From: Halobacteriales archaeon QH_7_66_36
GTDB lineage: Archaea > Halobacteriota > Halobacteria > Halobacteriales > Haloarculaceae
Reading direction: 5' to 3'
Assembly: GCA_003021175.1 (NCBI GenBank)
Contig: PXQV01000011.1
Location: forward strand, 1-64,000
Length of the DNA stretch: 64,000 nucleotides
Shown here: piece after piece, positions 51,065 to 60,154 of the stretch
How the letters are laid out: each line of letters starts with the position of its first letter
Numbering within the stretch: position 1 is the stretch's first letter
Position numbers and translations under genes: made by a program
The notes under the pieces: model-generated
Database searches by the model: none
Told to the model about the DNA's origin: nothing
The model's input: the letters and a program-made list of their open reading frames with translations, nothing else

Positions 51065-52474
51065 TCAGTCGCCGACGTCGGCGTCCGTTCCCGGTCGGTA
51101 GTCGCGACTCACCGCGAGCCACGTGCGCGACCGGAACCGCCGGAGATTCACGACGACCGGAACCGCCGTCTCCGCCACGAGTGCGACGAGCAGCGCCGTG
51201 ACGCCGACGGCCGTCACCGTGCCGAGATACGCGACCGGCAGCGCGACCAGATACAGCCCGGCGAGCGTCGCGAGGAACGGGACGCGGGTGTCGCCGGCCC
51301 CCCGGAGCGCGCCGGTGAGCGATCCGTCGACGCCGAGCGGGACGGCACTGACTGCCGCGCTCGCGACGAACAGCGCGGTCAGGGACACCCCGCTGTCCAC
51401 GAAGAGCGTCGCCACCGGTCGCGCGACGGCGACGACGACTGCCGCCGCGAGCACGTAGACGAGCAGCGAGAGCTTCGCGATGTCACGGCCGTAGACGACC
51501 GCTCGCGCCTCCTCGGCCCCGCCGAGCGCCTGTCCGACGAGCGTCGAGGCGGCGATGGAGAACCCCCACGTGAAACTCCCCAACAGCTGGCGTATCTGTC
51601 GGGCGACGCTCAGCGCCGCGAGCGCCGCCGGACCGAAGGCGGCCGCGATGGCGAGCAGCGGAAACACGACGACCCCCTGTGCGATCCGGCGGGCGACCAG
51701 CGGCACGGTCACCCTGAGCAGCTGCCGGACGAGTCCGGAGGTCGGCCGACTGTCAGGGCCGACCGGGATCGGGCTGGCTCCGCGACCGGCGTACGAGCGG
51801 CCGGTCATCCCCCACGCGAACACGAGCGCGACGATGGCCGTCGCGAGCGTCGTCCCGACGCCGGCACCGACGACGCCCCAGCCAGCGCCGAACACGAGCG
51901 TCGCGCTGAGCGTCACGTTGAGGACGGCACCGGCCGCGCGGACGGCCATCGGCGTCACGGTGTCGCCGACGCCAGCGTACGTCCGCGACGCGACGAGATT
52001 GAACGCCTCGAAGACGAGCCCCGGCGCGACGACGGCGAGATACGCGGCACCGAACCCCGTCGTCGCTGGGCCGCCACCGACGAGACTCACGAGCGGCCGC
52101 GCGCCGAGCGCGAAGACGGCCGCAACGGGAATCGCTGTGACGGCGGCTATCAGAATACTCGCGGCGACGGCGTCTGCGGCGCGGCCCGCCTCCTCGCCGC
52201 CGTAGTTCTGTGACACCAGCGCGAGGGTGCCACCGGACAGCCCGATGTACGCGAACTTCCCGACCGTCCAGAAGCCGTTAGCAACTCCCAGTCCGGCGAC
52301 CGCCTCGGCACCGACGGCGACGCCGACGATGGCGAGGTCGACCGTCCGCTTGGACATGATAGCGAAGCCGGTGACGATACGCGGCCACGCGAGGTCGACG
52401 GTGTCCCGGAACTGCGCCTCACCGATGACGCTCATCCGGGCGAGCACGCGTCCGACCCGACGCAGCCACGACAC
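51065..52474 (-). CDS. MATE family efflux transporter
   Basis: A 469-residue membrane protein with about twelve hydrophobic helices in two halves. The first-half signature WPRIVTGFAIMSKRTVDLAIVG and the repeat in the second half (VPLVARRIAQGVVVFPLLAI) show the MATE duplication; GVGDTVTPMAVRAAG and GAGDTRVPFLATLAG are the matching loop motifs. It exports cationic or flavin-like compounds in exchange for Na+ or H+. The GTG at 52474 is the longest start; the ATG at 52435 (MSVIGEAQFRDTVDL) may be the true one. Confidence 0.9.
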   Translation of the reverse strand: MSWLRRVGRVLARMSVIGEAQFRDTVDLAWPRIVTGFAIMSKRTVDLAIVGVAVGAEAVAGLGVANGFWTVGKFAYIGLSGGTLALVSQNYGGEEAGRAADAVAASILIAAVTAIPVAAVFALGARPLVSLVGGGPATTGFGAAYLAVVAPGLVFEAFNLVASRTYAGVGDTVTPMAVRAAGAVLNVTLSATLVFGAGWGVVGAGVGTTLATAIVALVFAWGMTGRSYAGRGASPIPVGPDSRPTSGLVRQLLRVTVPLVARRIAQGVVVFPLLAIAAAFGPAALAALSVARQIRQLLGSFTWGFSIAASTLVGQALGGAEEARAVVYGRDIAKLSLLVYVLAAAVVVAVARPVATLFVDSGVSLTALFVASAAVSAVPLGVDGSLTGALRGAGDTRVPFLATLAGLYLVALPVAYLGTVTAVGVTALLVALVAETAVPVVVNLRRFRSRTWLAVSRDYRPGTDADVGD

Positions 52475-52599
52475 ACATGAAGCGACGAGGGGGAGGGTTT
52501 AGCCGTTGTCGCTCCCCGCCGACGCGAGGGCGCTACCGAGGTCGGAACGCGCGTGATTCTACCACTGATCGTTCTCACGACTGGGACAGTTTGATGAGA

Positions 52600-52672
52600 G
52601 CCAAGGGAGGGATTTGAACCCTCGAACTCCCGATTACAAATCGGGTGCTTGCACCGCCCAAGCTCCCTTGGC
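52600..52672 (-). tRNA. tRNA-Thr (anticodon TGT)
   Basis: A 73-nt cloverleaf on the minus strand. The acceptor stem GCCAAGG pairs with CCTTGGC. The anticodon stem is CCCGA/TCGGG with loop TTTGTAA, giving anticodon TGT. The T loop TTCAAAT is flanked by GAGGG/CCCTC. CCA is not encoded. No integrase or attachment-site repeat is seen next to it. It ends 8 bp after the acetyltransferase gene on the same strand. Confidence 0.95.
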
Positions 52673-52680
52673 GCGTCTGG

Positions 52681-53178
52681 TCATCCGCCCCCCTCGTTTG
52701 TATCCGTTTCGCGTTCGAGCCGTCGCTCGAGTTCTACGCGGTGTGGCTCGTAGCCGTGCCGTCGGTAGAACCGACGCGCTCGCTCGTTGGTCGCCATCGC
52801 GTCGAGCGTGATCGCCTCCATACCACCCTCGGCGAGGGCGTCCTCAGCGGCCGTGAGCAGGTCGCTACCGATCCCCTCACCTCGTCGCTCCGGAATGACG
52901 TAGAGATTCTCGACGACGCCTCGGTCGGTGTCCTGTTCGTAGCCGCCGGACTCCGGATAGAAGGTGACGAAGCCGAGGACGTCGTCATCGTCGCCGTCGT
53001 CCTCGCGGGCGACGAACACGCCACCGCTCACGATCCGCTGTGCGAGCGATTCACGGATCGACGCGTGATTGGCCGCGGCGAGCAGATGCGAGCCGTGGGT
53101 CCGTTGGTCGGCCGCGAGGTCGACCCACAGCTCCGCGAGCGCGTCCACCGCTGACGCTGTCGGCCGTTCGATCCTCAT
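52681..53178 (-). CDS. GNAT family N-acetyltransferase
   Basis: A 165-residue GNAT protein. The acetyl-CoA loop is VIPERRGEGIGSDLLTAAEDAL; the beta5 and helix 4 region is AITLDAMATNERARRFYRRHGY. A negative stretch (REDDGDDDDVLGF) splits the central sheet. The substrate is unknown. ATG 53178 overlaps the stop of pgk by 4 nt, so it is likely the second gene of the pgk message. The tRNA-Thr gene follows. Confidence 0.85.
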   Translation of the reverse strand: MRIERPTASAVDALAELWVDLAADQRTHGSHLLAAANHASIRESLAQRIVSGGVFVAREDDGDDDDVLGFVTFYPESGGYEQDTDRGVVENLYVIPERRGEGIGSDLLTAAEDALAEGGMEAITLDAMATNERARRFYRRHGYEPHRVELERRLERETDTNEGGG

Positions 53179-54365
53179 TCTCGTTCGAGCGCATCGACGG
53201 CAGGGAGCGTGCCGTCGGTGAGCATCCGGAGCGCGGCCCCGCCGCCGGTCGAGACGTGTGAGAACCCGTCGATGCCGAGGTCACGGAGCGCGGCGGTGGT
53301 GTCGCCGCCGCCGACGATGCTCCGTTCGATGCGGGTCGCCGCCTCGTACAGCTCGCGGGTGCCGTAGGCGAACGCTTCCGCTTCGAAGACGCCCGCCGGA
53401 CCGTTGAGGATCGCGGTGCCGGCGTCCTCCAGCACGTCCGCGTAGGCGGCGACGGTGCGGGCACCGATGTCCATCGCCGACTCTTCGGTCGGAAGGTCGT
53501 CGATGCCGAGTTCGACCCGTTCGCCGGCACGCTCGACGGCGACGTCACGGGGGAGATAGATCCGGTGACCGAACTCGTCGAGCAGGTCGCCGGCCCGCTT
53601 CACCGCCTCCGTCGAGCGGTCGTTGACGACTTCCGCGGAGGCGGCACCGAGGGTGACGCCGTCCGCGAGCAGGAACGCGTTGCCGACGATACCGGCCACG
53701 AGCACGGCGTCGGCGAGGCCGCGCTGGAGCACCGACCGAGCCACGTCGATGGAGTCGGTCACCTTCGCGCCGCCGAGGACGTACACCCGCGGCGTCGGCG
53801 TCTCGTCGATCCGGCCGAGCACGTCGAGTTCCGCCTCCATCACGCGCCCGGCGTAGCTCGGGAGTCGGCCGGGGAAGCCGATCAGCGACGGCTGTGCCCG
53901 GTGGGCGGCGGCGAAGGCGTCGTTGACGTACGCGTCGAGCACCGGCGAGAGCTTCGCGACGAGATGCGTCTCGGCGGCCTGCTCTGGCCCCCACTCCATG
54001 TACTCCTCGCTGTAGAAGCGGGTGTTCTCCAGCATGAGGACGCCGCCGTTCGGAAGGTCGCGGACGCGCTCGCGAGCGGCCGCGGAGAAGGTCGCGTCAC
54101 AGTAGTCGACGGGGGCGGCGAGCAGTTCGTCGAGCCGGTCGGCGTGCGGGGCCAGCGTCGTGAACTCGTCGCCGCCGGGCCGACCTTGGTGTGCCAGCAC
54201 GACGACGCGCGCGCCCCGGTCGCACAGTTCCGCGACGGTGTCGACGTGTGCTCGGAGCCGGGCGTCGTCTGCGAGGGTCCCCTCGTCCGTGAGTGGACTG
54301 TTGATGTCGACTCGGACCCCGACGGCCGCCCCCTCGGCGTCGAGGTCATCGAGTGTCCGTGGCAT
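53175..54365 (-). CDS. pgk: Phosphoglycerate kinase
   Basis: A 396-residue glycolytic/gluconeogenic enzyme, interconverting 1,3-bisphosphoglycerate and 3-phosphoglycerate with ADP/ATP. The N-terminal substrate-binding block is GVRVDINSPLTDEGT, followed by VVLAHQGRPGG. The ATP domain carries GGAKVTDSIDVA and the terminal VGGGDTTAALRDLG and STGGGAALRML. Length is normal. A dyad lies 47-70 bp upstream of the start, between pgk and livH. Confidence 0.95.
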   Translation of the reverse strand: MPRTLDDLDAEGAAVGVRVDINSPLTDEGTLADDARLRAHVDTVAELCDRGARVVVLAHQGRPGGDEFTTLAPHADRLDELLAAPVDYCDATFSAAARERVRDLPNGGVLMLENTRFYSEEYMEWGPEQAAETHLVAKLSPVLDAYVNDAFAAAHRAQPSLIGFPGRLPSYAGRVMEAELDVLGRIDETPTPRVYVLGGAKVTDSIDVARSVLQRGLADAVLVAGIVGNAFLLADGVTLGAASAEVVNDRSTEAVKRAGDLLDEFGHRIYLPRDVAVERAGERVELGIDDLPTEESAMDIGARTVAAYADVLEDAGTAILNGPAGVFEAEAFAYGTRELYEAATRIERSIVGGGDTTAALRDLGIDGFSHVSTGGGAALRMLTDGTLPAVDALERE

Positions 54366-54411
54366 GTCGGGGAGGTTGCTCGGTCGTTACGAAAGGCTTG
54401 TGTAATGCCGG

Positions 54412-54435
54412 CGGCAGGGATAGCCACCCCTGCCG
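54412..54435. promoter_or_regulatory. Dyad between pgk and livH
   Basis: Eight-base arms CGGCAGGG (54412-54419) and CCCTGCCG (54428-54435) with an 8-nt spacer. It lies 47-70 bp upstream of pgk and 60-83 bp upstream of livH. It may be an operator for either gene or a structured leader. The rest of the 129-bp divergent spacer shows no clear element. Confidence 0.35.
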
Positions 54436-54494
54436 AGTAACGGAGGCGAAGGGTACTTGTAACGCGCCGGCTCAACCCACGATAACGATTCACT

Positions 54495-55613
54495 ATGGGG
54501 GTAAGCGACAGATACGACCGCGGTCGACGACTGTTTCTCGAGGACCCGGTTCGTGCCGTGCTCGTGGTTATTGCGGTGGTTCTCGTCCTCGACCTCGTGC
54601 GCCAGCTCGCCGTCGGTCAGACGCAGATTTCGGAGTTCGGCGTGATGCTCAAGGACGGCCTGATGCGGGGACTGTTCTTCGGGCTTGCCGGCATCGGTCT
54701 CTCGATGACCTACAGCATCCTCAACTTCGCGAACTTCTCGCACGGTGACTTCATCACCAGCGGTTCCTTCGCGGGGATGGTCGTCACGTACGTCATCGCC
54801 GGCGGGTTCGGTGCCGAGGCCGACATCGGGTCACTCGCGCTCGTCGGCGCGGACGGGTCGGTGTACGGTGCACAGCTCGGTATCGGCGTCGCGACGACGC
54901 CGCTCGCCGTCGTCGCCGGGGCCGTCGTCGCGGGCGTGGCGACCGTCCTGCTCGCGCTGTTCATCGACCGGCTGGTGTACAGACCCATCCGCGACCGGTC
55001 GGGTATCGCGCTGCTCATCACGAGCATCGGGGTCGCCTTCGCGCTCCGATACCTGATACAGTTCGTCTTCGGCCCGAGCCGCCGGGGGGTCACGGACTCC
55101 GGAGCCGTTCCGTCCATCGGTATCCCTGCCGTTGACGGTGTGGTCAGTGTCAATCTCCACGAGGTGTCGCTGCTCGTCGTGTCGGTCCTGCTCATGCTCG
55201 GTCTCCACCTCCTGTTACAGCGGACGCGGCTCGGCAAGGCGATGCGCGCGATGGCGGACAACGAGGACCTCGCCCGCATCACCGGCATCCCAACCGAGCG
55301 GGTCGTCAGGTTCACGTGGATCATCGGTGCCTCGCTGGCGGGGGTCGCCGGCTACATGTTCGTGCTCTGGAACGGGACGCTCCACTGGTTTCAGGGGTGG
55401 ATACTCCTGTTGCCGATATTCGCGGCGGTGATACTCGGCGGCATCGGCTCCGTCTACGGCGCTATCGTCGGCGGACTGGTCATCGGGCTGACGATGTCCG
55501 TCTCCATCGTCTGGATTCCGAGCGGGCTCGCGCGTGCGGCCGCGTTCCTCCTCATGATCGTCGTGCTGCTCGTCCGGCCGGAAGGCATCTTCGCCGGGAG
55601 GTCGACAGCATGA
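54495..55613 (+). CDS. livH: Branched-chain amino acid ABC transporter permease LivH
   Basis: A 372-residue permease with about eight hydrophobic helices. The opening block LKDGLMRGLFFGLAGIGLSM and SYNFANFSHGD-type segment (SILNFANFSHGDFITSGSF) are typical of LivH. ALLITSIGVAFALRYLIQFVFG is the next conserved loop. An extra hydrophobic helix precedes the core (VRAVLVVIAVVLVLDLVRQL). First gene of a livHMGF operon; the stop overlaps livM by 4 nt. Confidence 0.92.
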   Translation: MGVSDRYDRGRRLFLEDPVRAVLVVIAVVLVLDLVRQLAVGQTQISEFGVMLKDGLMRGLFFGLAGIGLSMTYSILNFANFSHGDFITSGSFAGMVVTYVIAGGFGAEADIGSLALVGADGSVYGAQLGIGVATTPLAVVAGAVVAGVATVLLALFIDRLVYRPIRDRSGIALLITSIGVAFALRYLIQFVFGPSRRGVTDSGAVPSIGIPAVDGVVSVNLHEVSLLVVSVLLMLGLHLLLQRTRLGKAMRAMADNEDLARITGIPTERVVRFTWIIGASLAGVAGYMFVLWNGTLHWFQGWILLLPIFAAVILGGIGSVYGAIVGGLVIGLTMSVSIVWIPSGLARAAAFLLMIVVLLVRPEGIFAGRSTA

Positions 55614-56986
55614 GCGACGACGAGGGCGGCGCGTCGGAGCCTGCGGGGCTCGCGGCGGTGTGGGACAACGACGCCACGAAGCTCGTGGCGCTCGTCGGCG
55701 GTATCCTCGCGCTGTACGTCGGTGCCGGCACCCTGCTGGATTACGGCGTACGTCAGCAGCTCAACTCCATCGGCCTGCTCGTCTTCTACATCGCTGTCTT
55801 CGCGATGCTCGCGCTCGCCCTGAACCTCCACTGGGGGTACACCGGGCTGTTCAACATCGGCGTCATCGGCTTCATGGCTATCGGCATCTACGTCACCGCC
55901 GTCCTCTCGAAGTCGGCGACGGTCACCGAACCCGCCGCCGGCAGCATCGGCGGCTTCGGTCTTCCGCTGTGGCTGGGTATCATCGGTGGGGTGGTCGCCG
56001 CGGCGGTGTTCGGCGTCCTCGTCGCGCTCCCGGCGTTGCGGCTCCGCGCTGACTACTTCGCCATCGTCACCGTCGGCATCAGCGAGATCGTCCGGTTCAC
56101 CCTGCTGGAGTCGAGCTTCCAGCAGATGCAGCTGTTCGGCTACTTCGTGGGACTTGGCGGCGGCTCGGGGCTCATCCTAGATTTCGATATTACCGACAGC
56201 CTGCTGGACGCCGTCGGGGTCGCCGAGCCGTACGCCGGGTTGACCGAGTCGCTGGGCGCGACGCTCGGGCTGGGAGGGAACCCGAAACCGGTGTTCGACA
56301 GCCTCTATTATGGCGTGCTCCTCCTCGTGTTCCTCGTCCTCTTCTACCTGCTGCTCCGGCGCGTCGGCAACTCTCCGTTCGGGCGGGTGTTGAAGGCGAT
56401 CCGCGAGGACGAGGAGGCGACGAAGTCGCTGGGGAAGGACACGAACCGCTTCAAGATCAAGTCGTTCACCATCGGCTGTGCGCTGATGGGGCTGGCCGGC
56501 ATCCTGTTTTACGCGGAGCAGGGGGCGATAACGCCGAACGCGTTCCGGCCGCGCATCACGTTCTTCGTGTGGATCGCGCTCATCATCGGCGGTGCCGGCT
56601 CGAACACGGGTAGCGTCATGGGCGGGGCCGTCTTCGCGGCGTTCCTCTTCCGCGGCCCCCTCTTCCTGAAGAACGTCATTCAGGAGAGCTTCGACATCGG
56701 GGCCGTGAGCACGTTCGGACAGGCCGTGTCGCCGCTGATATCCGGGCTTAATCCGGTGCCGATGCTCGCGTACGCTATCGACAACCTCGCACAGCTCCAA
56801 CTCGTCATCATGGGGCTGACGCTCATCTACCTGATGCACAACCGCCCGGAAGGCCTGCTCGGCCACCGGCAGGAACCGGCCGCGTGTATCCCGCTGACCG
56901 GCCTGAGCCGAAGTGACACGGCCACCGCCCCGGCGACGGAAACGGACGGCGGCGTGGCGTCGAAAGGGGGTGACGGCGATGAGTGA
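55610..56986 (+). CDS. livM: Branched-chain amino acid ABC transporter permease LivM
   Basis: A 458-residue permease. LALALNLHWGYTGLFNIGVIGFMAIG and LRADYFAIVTVGISEIVRFTL are the family hallmarks. An insertion of about 60 residues (GLGGGSGLILDFDITD and on) is predicted to face outside. The hydrophilic C-terminus has a Thr/Ala/Gly-rich tail (TATAPATETDGG). GGGAGGT ends about 8 nt before the ATG and can act as a ribosome-binding site. A longer open frame begins at 55316 inside livH and is not the gene. Confidence 0.92.
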   Translation: MSDDEGGASEPAGLAAVWDNDATKLVALVGGILALYVGAGTLLDYGVRQQLNSIGLLVFYIAVFAMLALALNLHWGYTGLFNIGVIGFMAIGIYVTAVLSKSATVTEPAAGSIGGFGLPLWLGIIGGVVAAAVFGVLVALPALRLRADYFAIVTVGISEIVRFTLLESSFQQMQLFGYFVGLGGGSGLILDFDITDSLLDAVGVAEPYAGLTESLGATLGLGGNPKPVFDSLYYGVLLLVFLVLFYLLLRRVGNSPFGRVLKAIREDEEATKSLGKDTNRFKIKSFTIGCALMGLAGILFYAEQGAITPNAFRPRITFFVWIALIIGGAGSNTGSVMGGAVFAAFLFRGPLFLKNVIQESFDIGAVSTFGQAVSPLISGLNPVPMLAYAIDNLAQLQLVIMGLTLIYLMHNRPEGLLGHRQEPAACIPLTGLSRSDTATAPATETDGGVASKGGDGDE

Positions 56987-57878
56987 CACGGAGGTCGACG
57001 AGGCGGCCGTGACGACGAACGTCCCCGAGGACGTGGAGGCGGACGTCGACGAGCCGGAGACGAACGACTCGACCGTCGAGAGGGATGCGAAGCACGTCCC
57101 GAACGCGATTCCGCTGAAGGTCAGGGGGCTCCGCAAGGAGTTCGGGGGTATCGTCGCCGCCGCCGACGTGAACCTCTCCGTCGAGGAGGGGTCGCTCACC
57201 GGACTCATCGGCCCGAACGGTGCCGGCAAGTCGACGACCTTCAACTGTATCACCGGCGTCCACGAGCCGACCGCCGGGCAGATTCACTTTCAGGGCGAGG
57301 ACATCACCGGCCTGTCGCCCAACGAGGTCGCCGAGCGCGGGCTGGTTCGGACGTTCCAGATCGCCCGCGAACTCGAGGAGATGTCCGTCCTCGAGAACAT
57401 GATGCTCGCGCCGACGGGCCAGCGGGGGGAGTCGCTGTGGCGGTCGGTTCTTCCCGTCGCTCGGGAGTCGGTGAAACAGCAGGAAGCGGCGGTGTTAGAG
57501 CGGTGCTGGGAGATGTTAGAGTTCTTCGAGATCGACCACCTCGCCCACGAGTACGCGGGGAACCTCTCGGGCGGCCAGCGGAAGCTCCTCGAGCTGGCAC
57601 GGGCGCTCCTGACGGAGCCGTCGGTGCTCCTGCTCGACGAGCCGTTCGCCGGGGTGAACCCGTCGCTCGAATCGCGGCTGTTGGACCACATCAACGAACT
57701 GCAGGAGAGCGGCTACACGTTCCTCATCGTCGAACACGATATGGACCTCATCATGGAGAACTGCGAACACGTCATCGTGATGCACCAAGGGACGGTCCTC
57801 ACTGAGGGCACCCCCGAGGAGGTACGGACGAACGAGGCGGTCATCGAGGCGTACCTCGGTGGGGAGGTCGACGGATGA
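56979..57878 (+). CDS. livG: Branched-chain amino acid ABC transporter ATP-binding protein LivG
   Basis: A 299-residue ATPase. An acidic leader of about 45 residues (MSDTEVDEAAVTTNVPEDVE and on) precedes the ABC domain, which is unusual for bacterial LivG. Walker A is IGPNGAGKST, the Q-loop region IARELEEMSVLENMML, the signature LSGGQRKLLELARALL, and Walker B LLLDEPFAGVNP. The ATG overlaps the livM stop by 8 nt. It powers uptake with LivF. Confidence 0.94.
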   Translation: MSDTEVDEAAVTTNVPEDVEADVDEPETNDSTVERDAKHVPNAIPLKVRGLRKEFGGIVAAADVNLSVEEGSLTGLIGPNGAGKSTTFNCITGVHEPTAGQIHFQGEDITGLSPNEVAERGLVRTFQIARELEEMSVLENMMLAPTGQRGESLWRSVLPVARESVKQQEAAVLERCWEMLEFFEIDHLAHEYAGNLSGGQRKLLELARALLTEPSVLLLDEPFAGVNPSLESRLLDHINELQESGYTFLIVEHDMDLIMENCEHVIVMHQGTVLTEGTPEEVRTNEAVIEAYLGGEVDG

Positions 57879-58663
57879 GCGAGACGACCGCGGACGGCGA
57901 GCGGACGGATGCCACCGACGAGACGGCCGGGGCGAAGCGCGGGACGCGGCGGTGGGACGACAGCCTGCTCGCGGTCCGTGACCTCGATGCGGGCTACGGC
58001 GACCTGCAGATACTCTCCGGGGTCGACCTCGACGTGCGGTCGGGCGAGTACATCGCCATCGTCGGGCCGAACGGTGCCGGCAAGTCGACGGTGATGAAGT
58101 CGGTGTTCGGCCTGACGAACCGGATGGCCGGCACCGTCTCCTTCGACGATACGGACATCTCGGAGTCGAAACCCGAGGAGATAATCTACGAGGGACTCGG
58201 CTACGTCCCGCAGAACGACAACGTCTTCTCGTCGCTCTCGGTCCAGGAGAACCTCGAGATGGGCGCGTACATCCTCGACGAGGTGCCCGAGGGACCGCTC
58301 GAAACGGTGTACGACCGGTTCCCGATTCTGCGTGAACGCTCCGGTCAGGAGGCGGGGACGATGTCTGGCGGCCAACGGCAGATGCTGGCGATGGGGCGGG
58401 CGCTGATGCTGGAACCCGACCTGTTGATGCTCGACGAGCCGTCGGCCGGTCTCGCGCCGGACCTCGTCGAGGACATGTTCGACCGGATCGACCGCATCAA
58501 CGCCGACGGCACCGCGGTTCTGATGGTCGAGCAGAACGCGAAGGAGGCGTTGCGACGCTGCGACCGGGGGTACGTGCTCGTCGACGGGCAGAACCGCTAC
58601 GAGGACAGCGGCGACGCCCTGCTGGCGGACGAGCAGGTTCGACAGGACTTCCTCGGTGGGTAA
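57875..58663 (+). CDS. livF: Branched-chain amino acid ABC transporter ATP-binding protein LivF
   Basis: A 262-residue ATPase, last in the livHMGF run. It has a short acidic leader (MSETTADGERTDATDE). Walker A is VGPNGAGKST, the signature MSGGQRQMLAMGRALM and Walker B LLMLDEPSAGLAP. LGYVPQNDNVFSSLSVQENLEMG is the Q-loop block. Start and stop overlap the neighbour as ATGA with livG. It ends 10 bp from the convergent livK gene. Confidence 0.94.
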   Translation: MSETTADGERTDATDETAGAKRGTRRWDDSLLAVRDLDAGYGDLQILSGVDLDVRSGEYIAIVGPNGAGKSTVMKSVFGLTNRMAGTVSFDDTDISESKPEEIIYEGLGYVPQNDNVFSSLSVQENLEMGAYILDEVPEGPLETVYDRFPILRERSGQEAGTMSGGQRQMLAMGRALMLEPDLLMLDEPSAGLAPDLVEDMFDRIDRINADGTAVLMVEQNAKEALRRCDRGYVLVDGQNRYEDSGDALLADEQVRQDFLGG

Positions 58664-58673
58664 GCGGAACTCG

Positions 58674-60008
58674 TCAGTTCCCGCCGAGGGCTTCCTGGAT
58701 GACAGAGGTGTACGACCCCTCGTTCTGGTTGTAGGCGACCTGCGCGGTGACGGTGCCGCCGAACTCCTCCTCGAAGACGCTGCTGAACCGCTCGGAGAGC
58801 TGCTGGCCGTAGTCGTTGTTGACGTACAGCGTCGCGGCGGTCGCGCCGTCCAACTGCTCGGAAGCGACCTGTGCCATCACCCGACCCTGGAGGAAGTCCG
58901 AGGGTGCCGTCCGGAAGATGAAGTCGTCGTCCTCGAGGTTCGACACCGACAGCGCGGTCGAGGAGGGCGAACAGCCGACGACCTCGTTCGGAATGAACGC
59001 CTGCTTCGAGACGGGCACGTTCACGCCCGACGACGCTGTCCCGCAGACGAACGGGACACCGGCGTTAACGAGCGAGTTCGCCGCCTGAATGCCGGTGTTG
59101 GGGTCGGTGTTCGTGTCCTCGATCTGCGGGTCGACCTCGAGGTCGAGATCGGAGTCGTTCACCTGTATCGCCGGAATCTGTGCCGCTTTGATCATTCCTT
59201 GGCCGACCGACGCCAGATTGCCCGTCTCCGGGAGCAGGATACCGAGCGACACCGTCCGCCCGAAGCCGCCGGGCATGGTGTCGGCCGCCGGGCCGGCACC
59301 CTCCGGTGTCCCGCCCTCGAAGCTCAGCACCTCGGAGGTCTCCGTCCCGCCGTCGCCGGTGAACTCCCAGATGGCGTACGCGGCGTTGGCCGGGTCGCCC
59401 GTCTCGTTGAAGTTCACGTCCGAGGAGGCACCCTGATAGTTGACCGGGTCGCCGTTCGCGACGGCCTCGACCCCTTCGAGGAAGTTCTCCGGCGTGACCT
59501 CCATCCCGTCGGGGTTGGCGACGTTGCGCATCTGGTCGCGCACGGCGGACCCGGTGTTCTCGCCCGCCGCGACGTTGGCGAGGATGCCGACGGCGGCCGA
59601 ATCGTACGACTGTGCGGTGAAGACACCGGGAGAGTCGTCGTACTCGTCCTCGTAGAGACCGATGAACGACTCCTGTGCGGGCCCGCCGGCAGCGGGTGCG
59701 GTCCCGACGACGTTGTCCATCGGGTTGCCGACGTTCGACTGTAACTCCCCGTCGCGCAGTCCGTCCGGAACGATGATGTCCTCGCTGCCGTCGCTCAGAC
59801 TGTAGTAGTCGCGGAACAGCGTGTTGCCGTCTTCGGGATAGCCGATGACGTTGACCACGTCGACACCCCCGCCCGACCCGGAGTTCGTGCCTTCTCCCGT
59901 CCCAGTCGCGGTCCCGTCTTCGCCGCCGGAGCAGCCGGCGATTCCGACAGTTATCCCCGCGGCACCCACCGTCTTCAGTACGTCGCGCCGTTCGACATCG
60001 CGTGACAT
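58674..60008 (-). CDS. livK: Branched-chain amino acid-type ABC substrate-binding lipoprotein
   Basis: A 444-residue extracellular binding protein. The N-terminus has a twin-arginine signal (VERRDVLKTVGAAGITVGIAG) ending in a lipobox Cys (GIAGC), so it should be exported folded by Tat and lipid-anchored. A Gly/Thr/Ser-rich linker follows. The mature part is a type I periplasmic-binding fold of LivJ/LivK type, with PSSTALSVSN and AATLYVNNDYGQQLSERF. Some amide or short-chain ligand is also possible. It is convergent with livF and has its own promoter. Confidence 0.9.
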   Translation of the reverse strand: MSRDVERRDVLKTVGAAGITVGIAGCSGGEDGTATGTGEGTNSGSGGGVDVVNVIGYPEDGNTLFRDYYSLSDGSEDIIVPDGLRDGELQSNVGNPMDNVVGTAPAAGGPAQESFIGLYEDEYDDSPGVFTAQSYDSAAVGILANVAAGENTGSAVRDQMRNVANPDGMEVTPENFLEGVEAVANGDPVNYQGASSDVNFNETGDPANAAYAIWEFTGDGGTETSEVLSFEGGTPEGAGPAADTMPGGFGRTVSLGILLPETGNLASVGQGMIKAAQIPAIQVNDSDLDLEVDPQIEDTNTDPNTGIQAANSLVNAGVPFVCGTASSGVNVPVSKQAFIPNEVVGCSPSSTALSVSNLEDDDFIFRTAPSDFLQGRVMAQVASEQLDGATAATLYVNNDYGQQLSERFSSVFEEEFGGTVTAQVAYNQNEGSYTSVIQEALGGN

Positions 60009-60030
60009 GTGCTCGAAGAGTCGGCGTGCC

Positions 60031-60040
60031 TATATAAAAT
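60031..60040 (-). promoter_or_regulatory. TATA box of livK
   Basis: ATTTTATATA on the minus strand, 23-32 nt before the ATG at 60008. It is the strongest TATA-like element in the window and indicates a leaderless, well-expressed transcript separate from the livHMGF run. Confidence 0.65.
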
Positions 60041-60154
60041 TACGCCCGCGGTGACGCGGTTTCCACCCCAACCGGCACGGTCGCGGGGAGCTACGCGCGC
60101 GACGTGGGTCGGATCGCTCTGAGACGGGCGGCCCACCCCCCAGTCGGAGCCTGC

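Noticed and set aside
52600-52672. tRNA-Thr as an integration site for an island
   Set aside because: No integrase gene and no duplicated 3' tRNA segment is seen on either side; neighbours are housekeeping genes.
54434-54458. TrmB-type site before pgk
   Set aside because: GAGTA and TACT are both present but in the order GAGTA...TACT with the wrong spacing, not TACT-N7/8-GAGTA.
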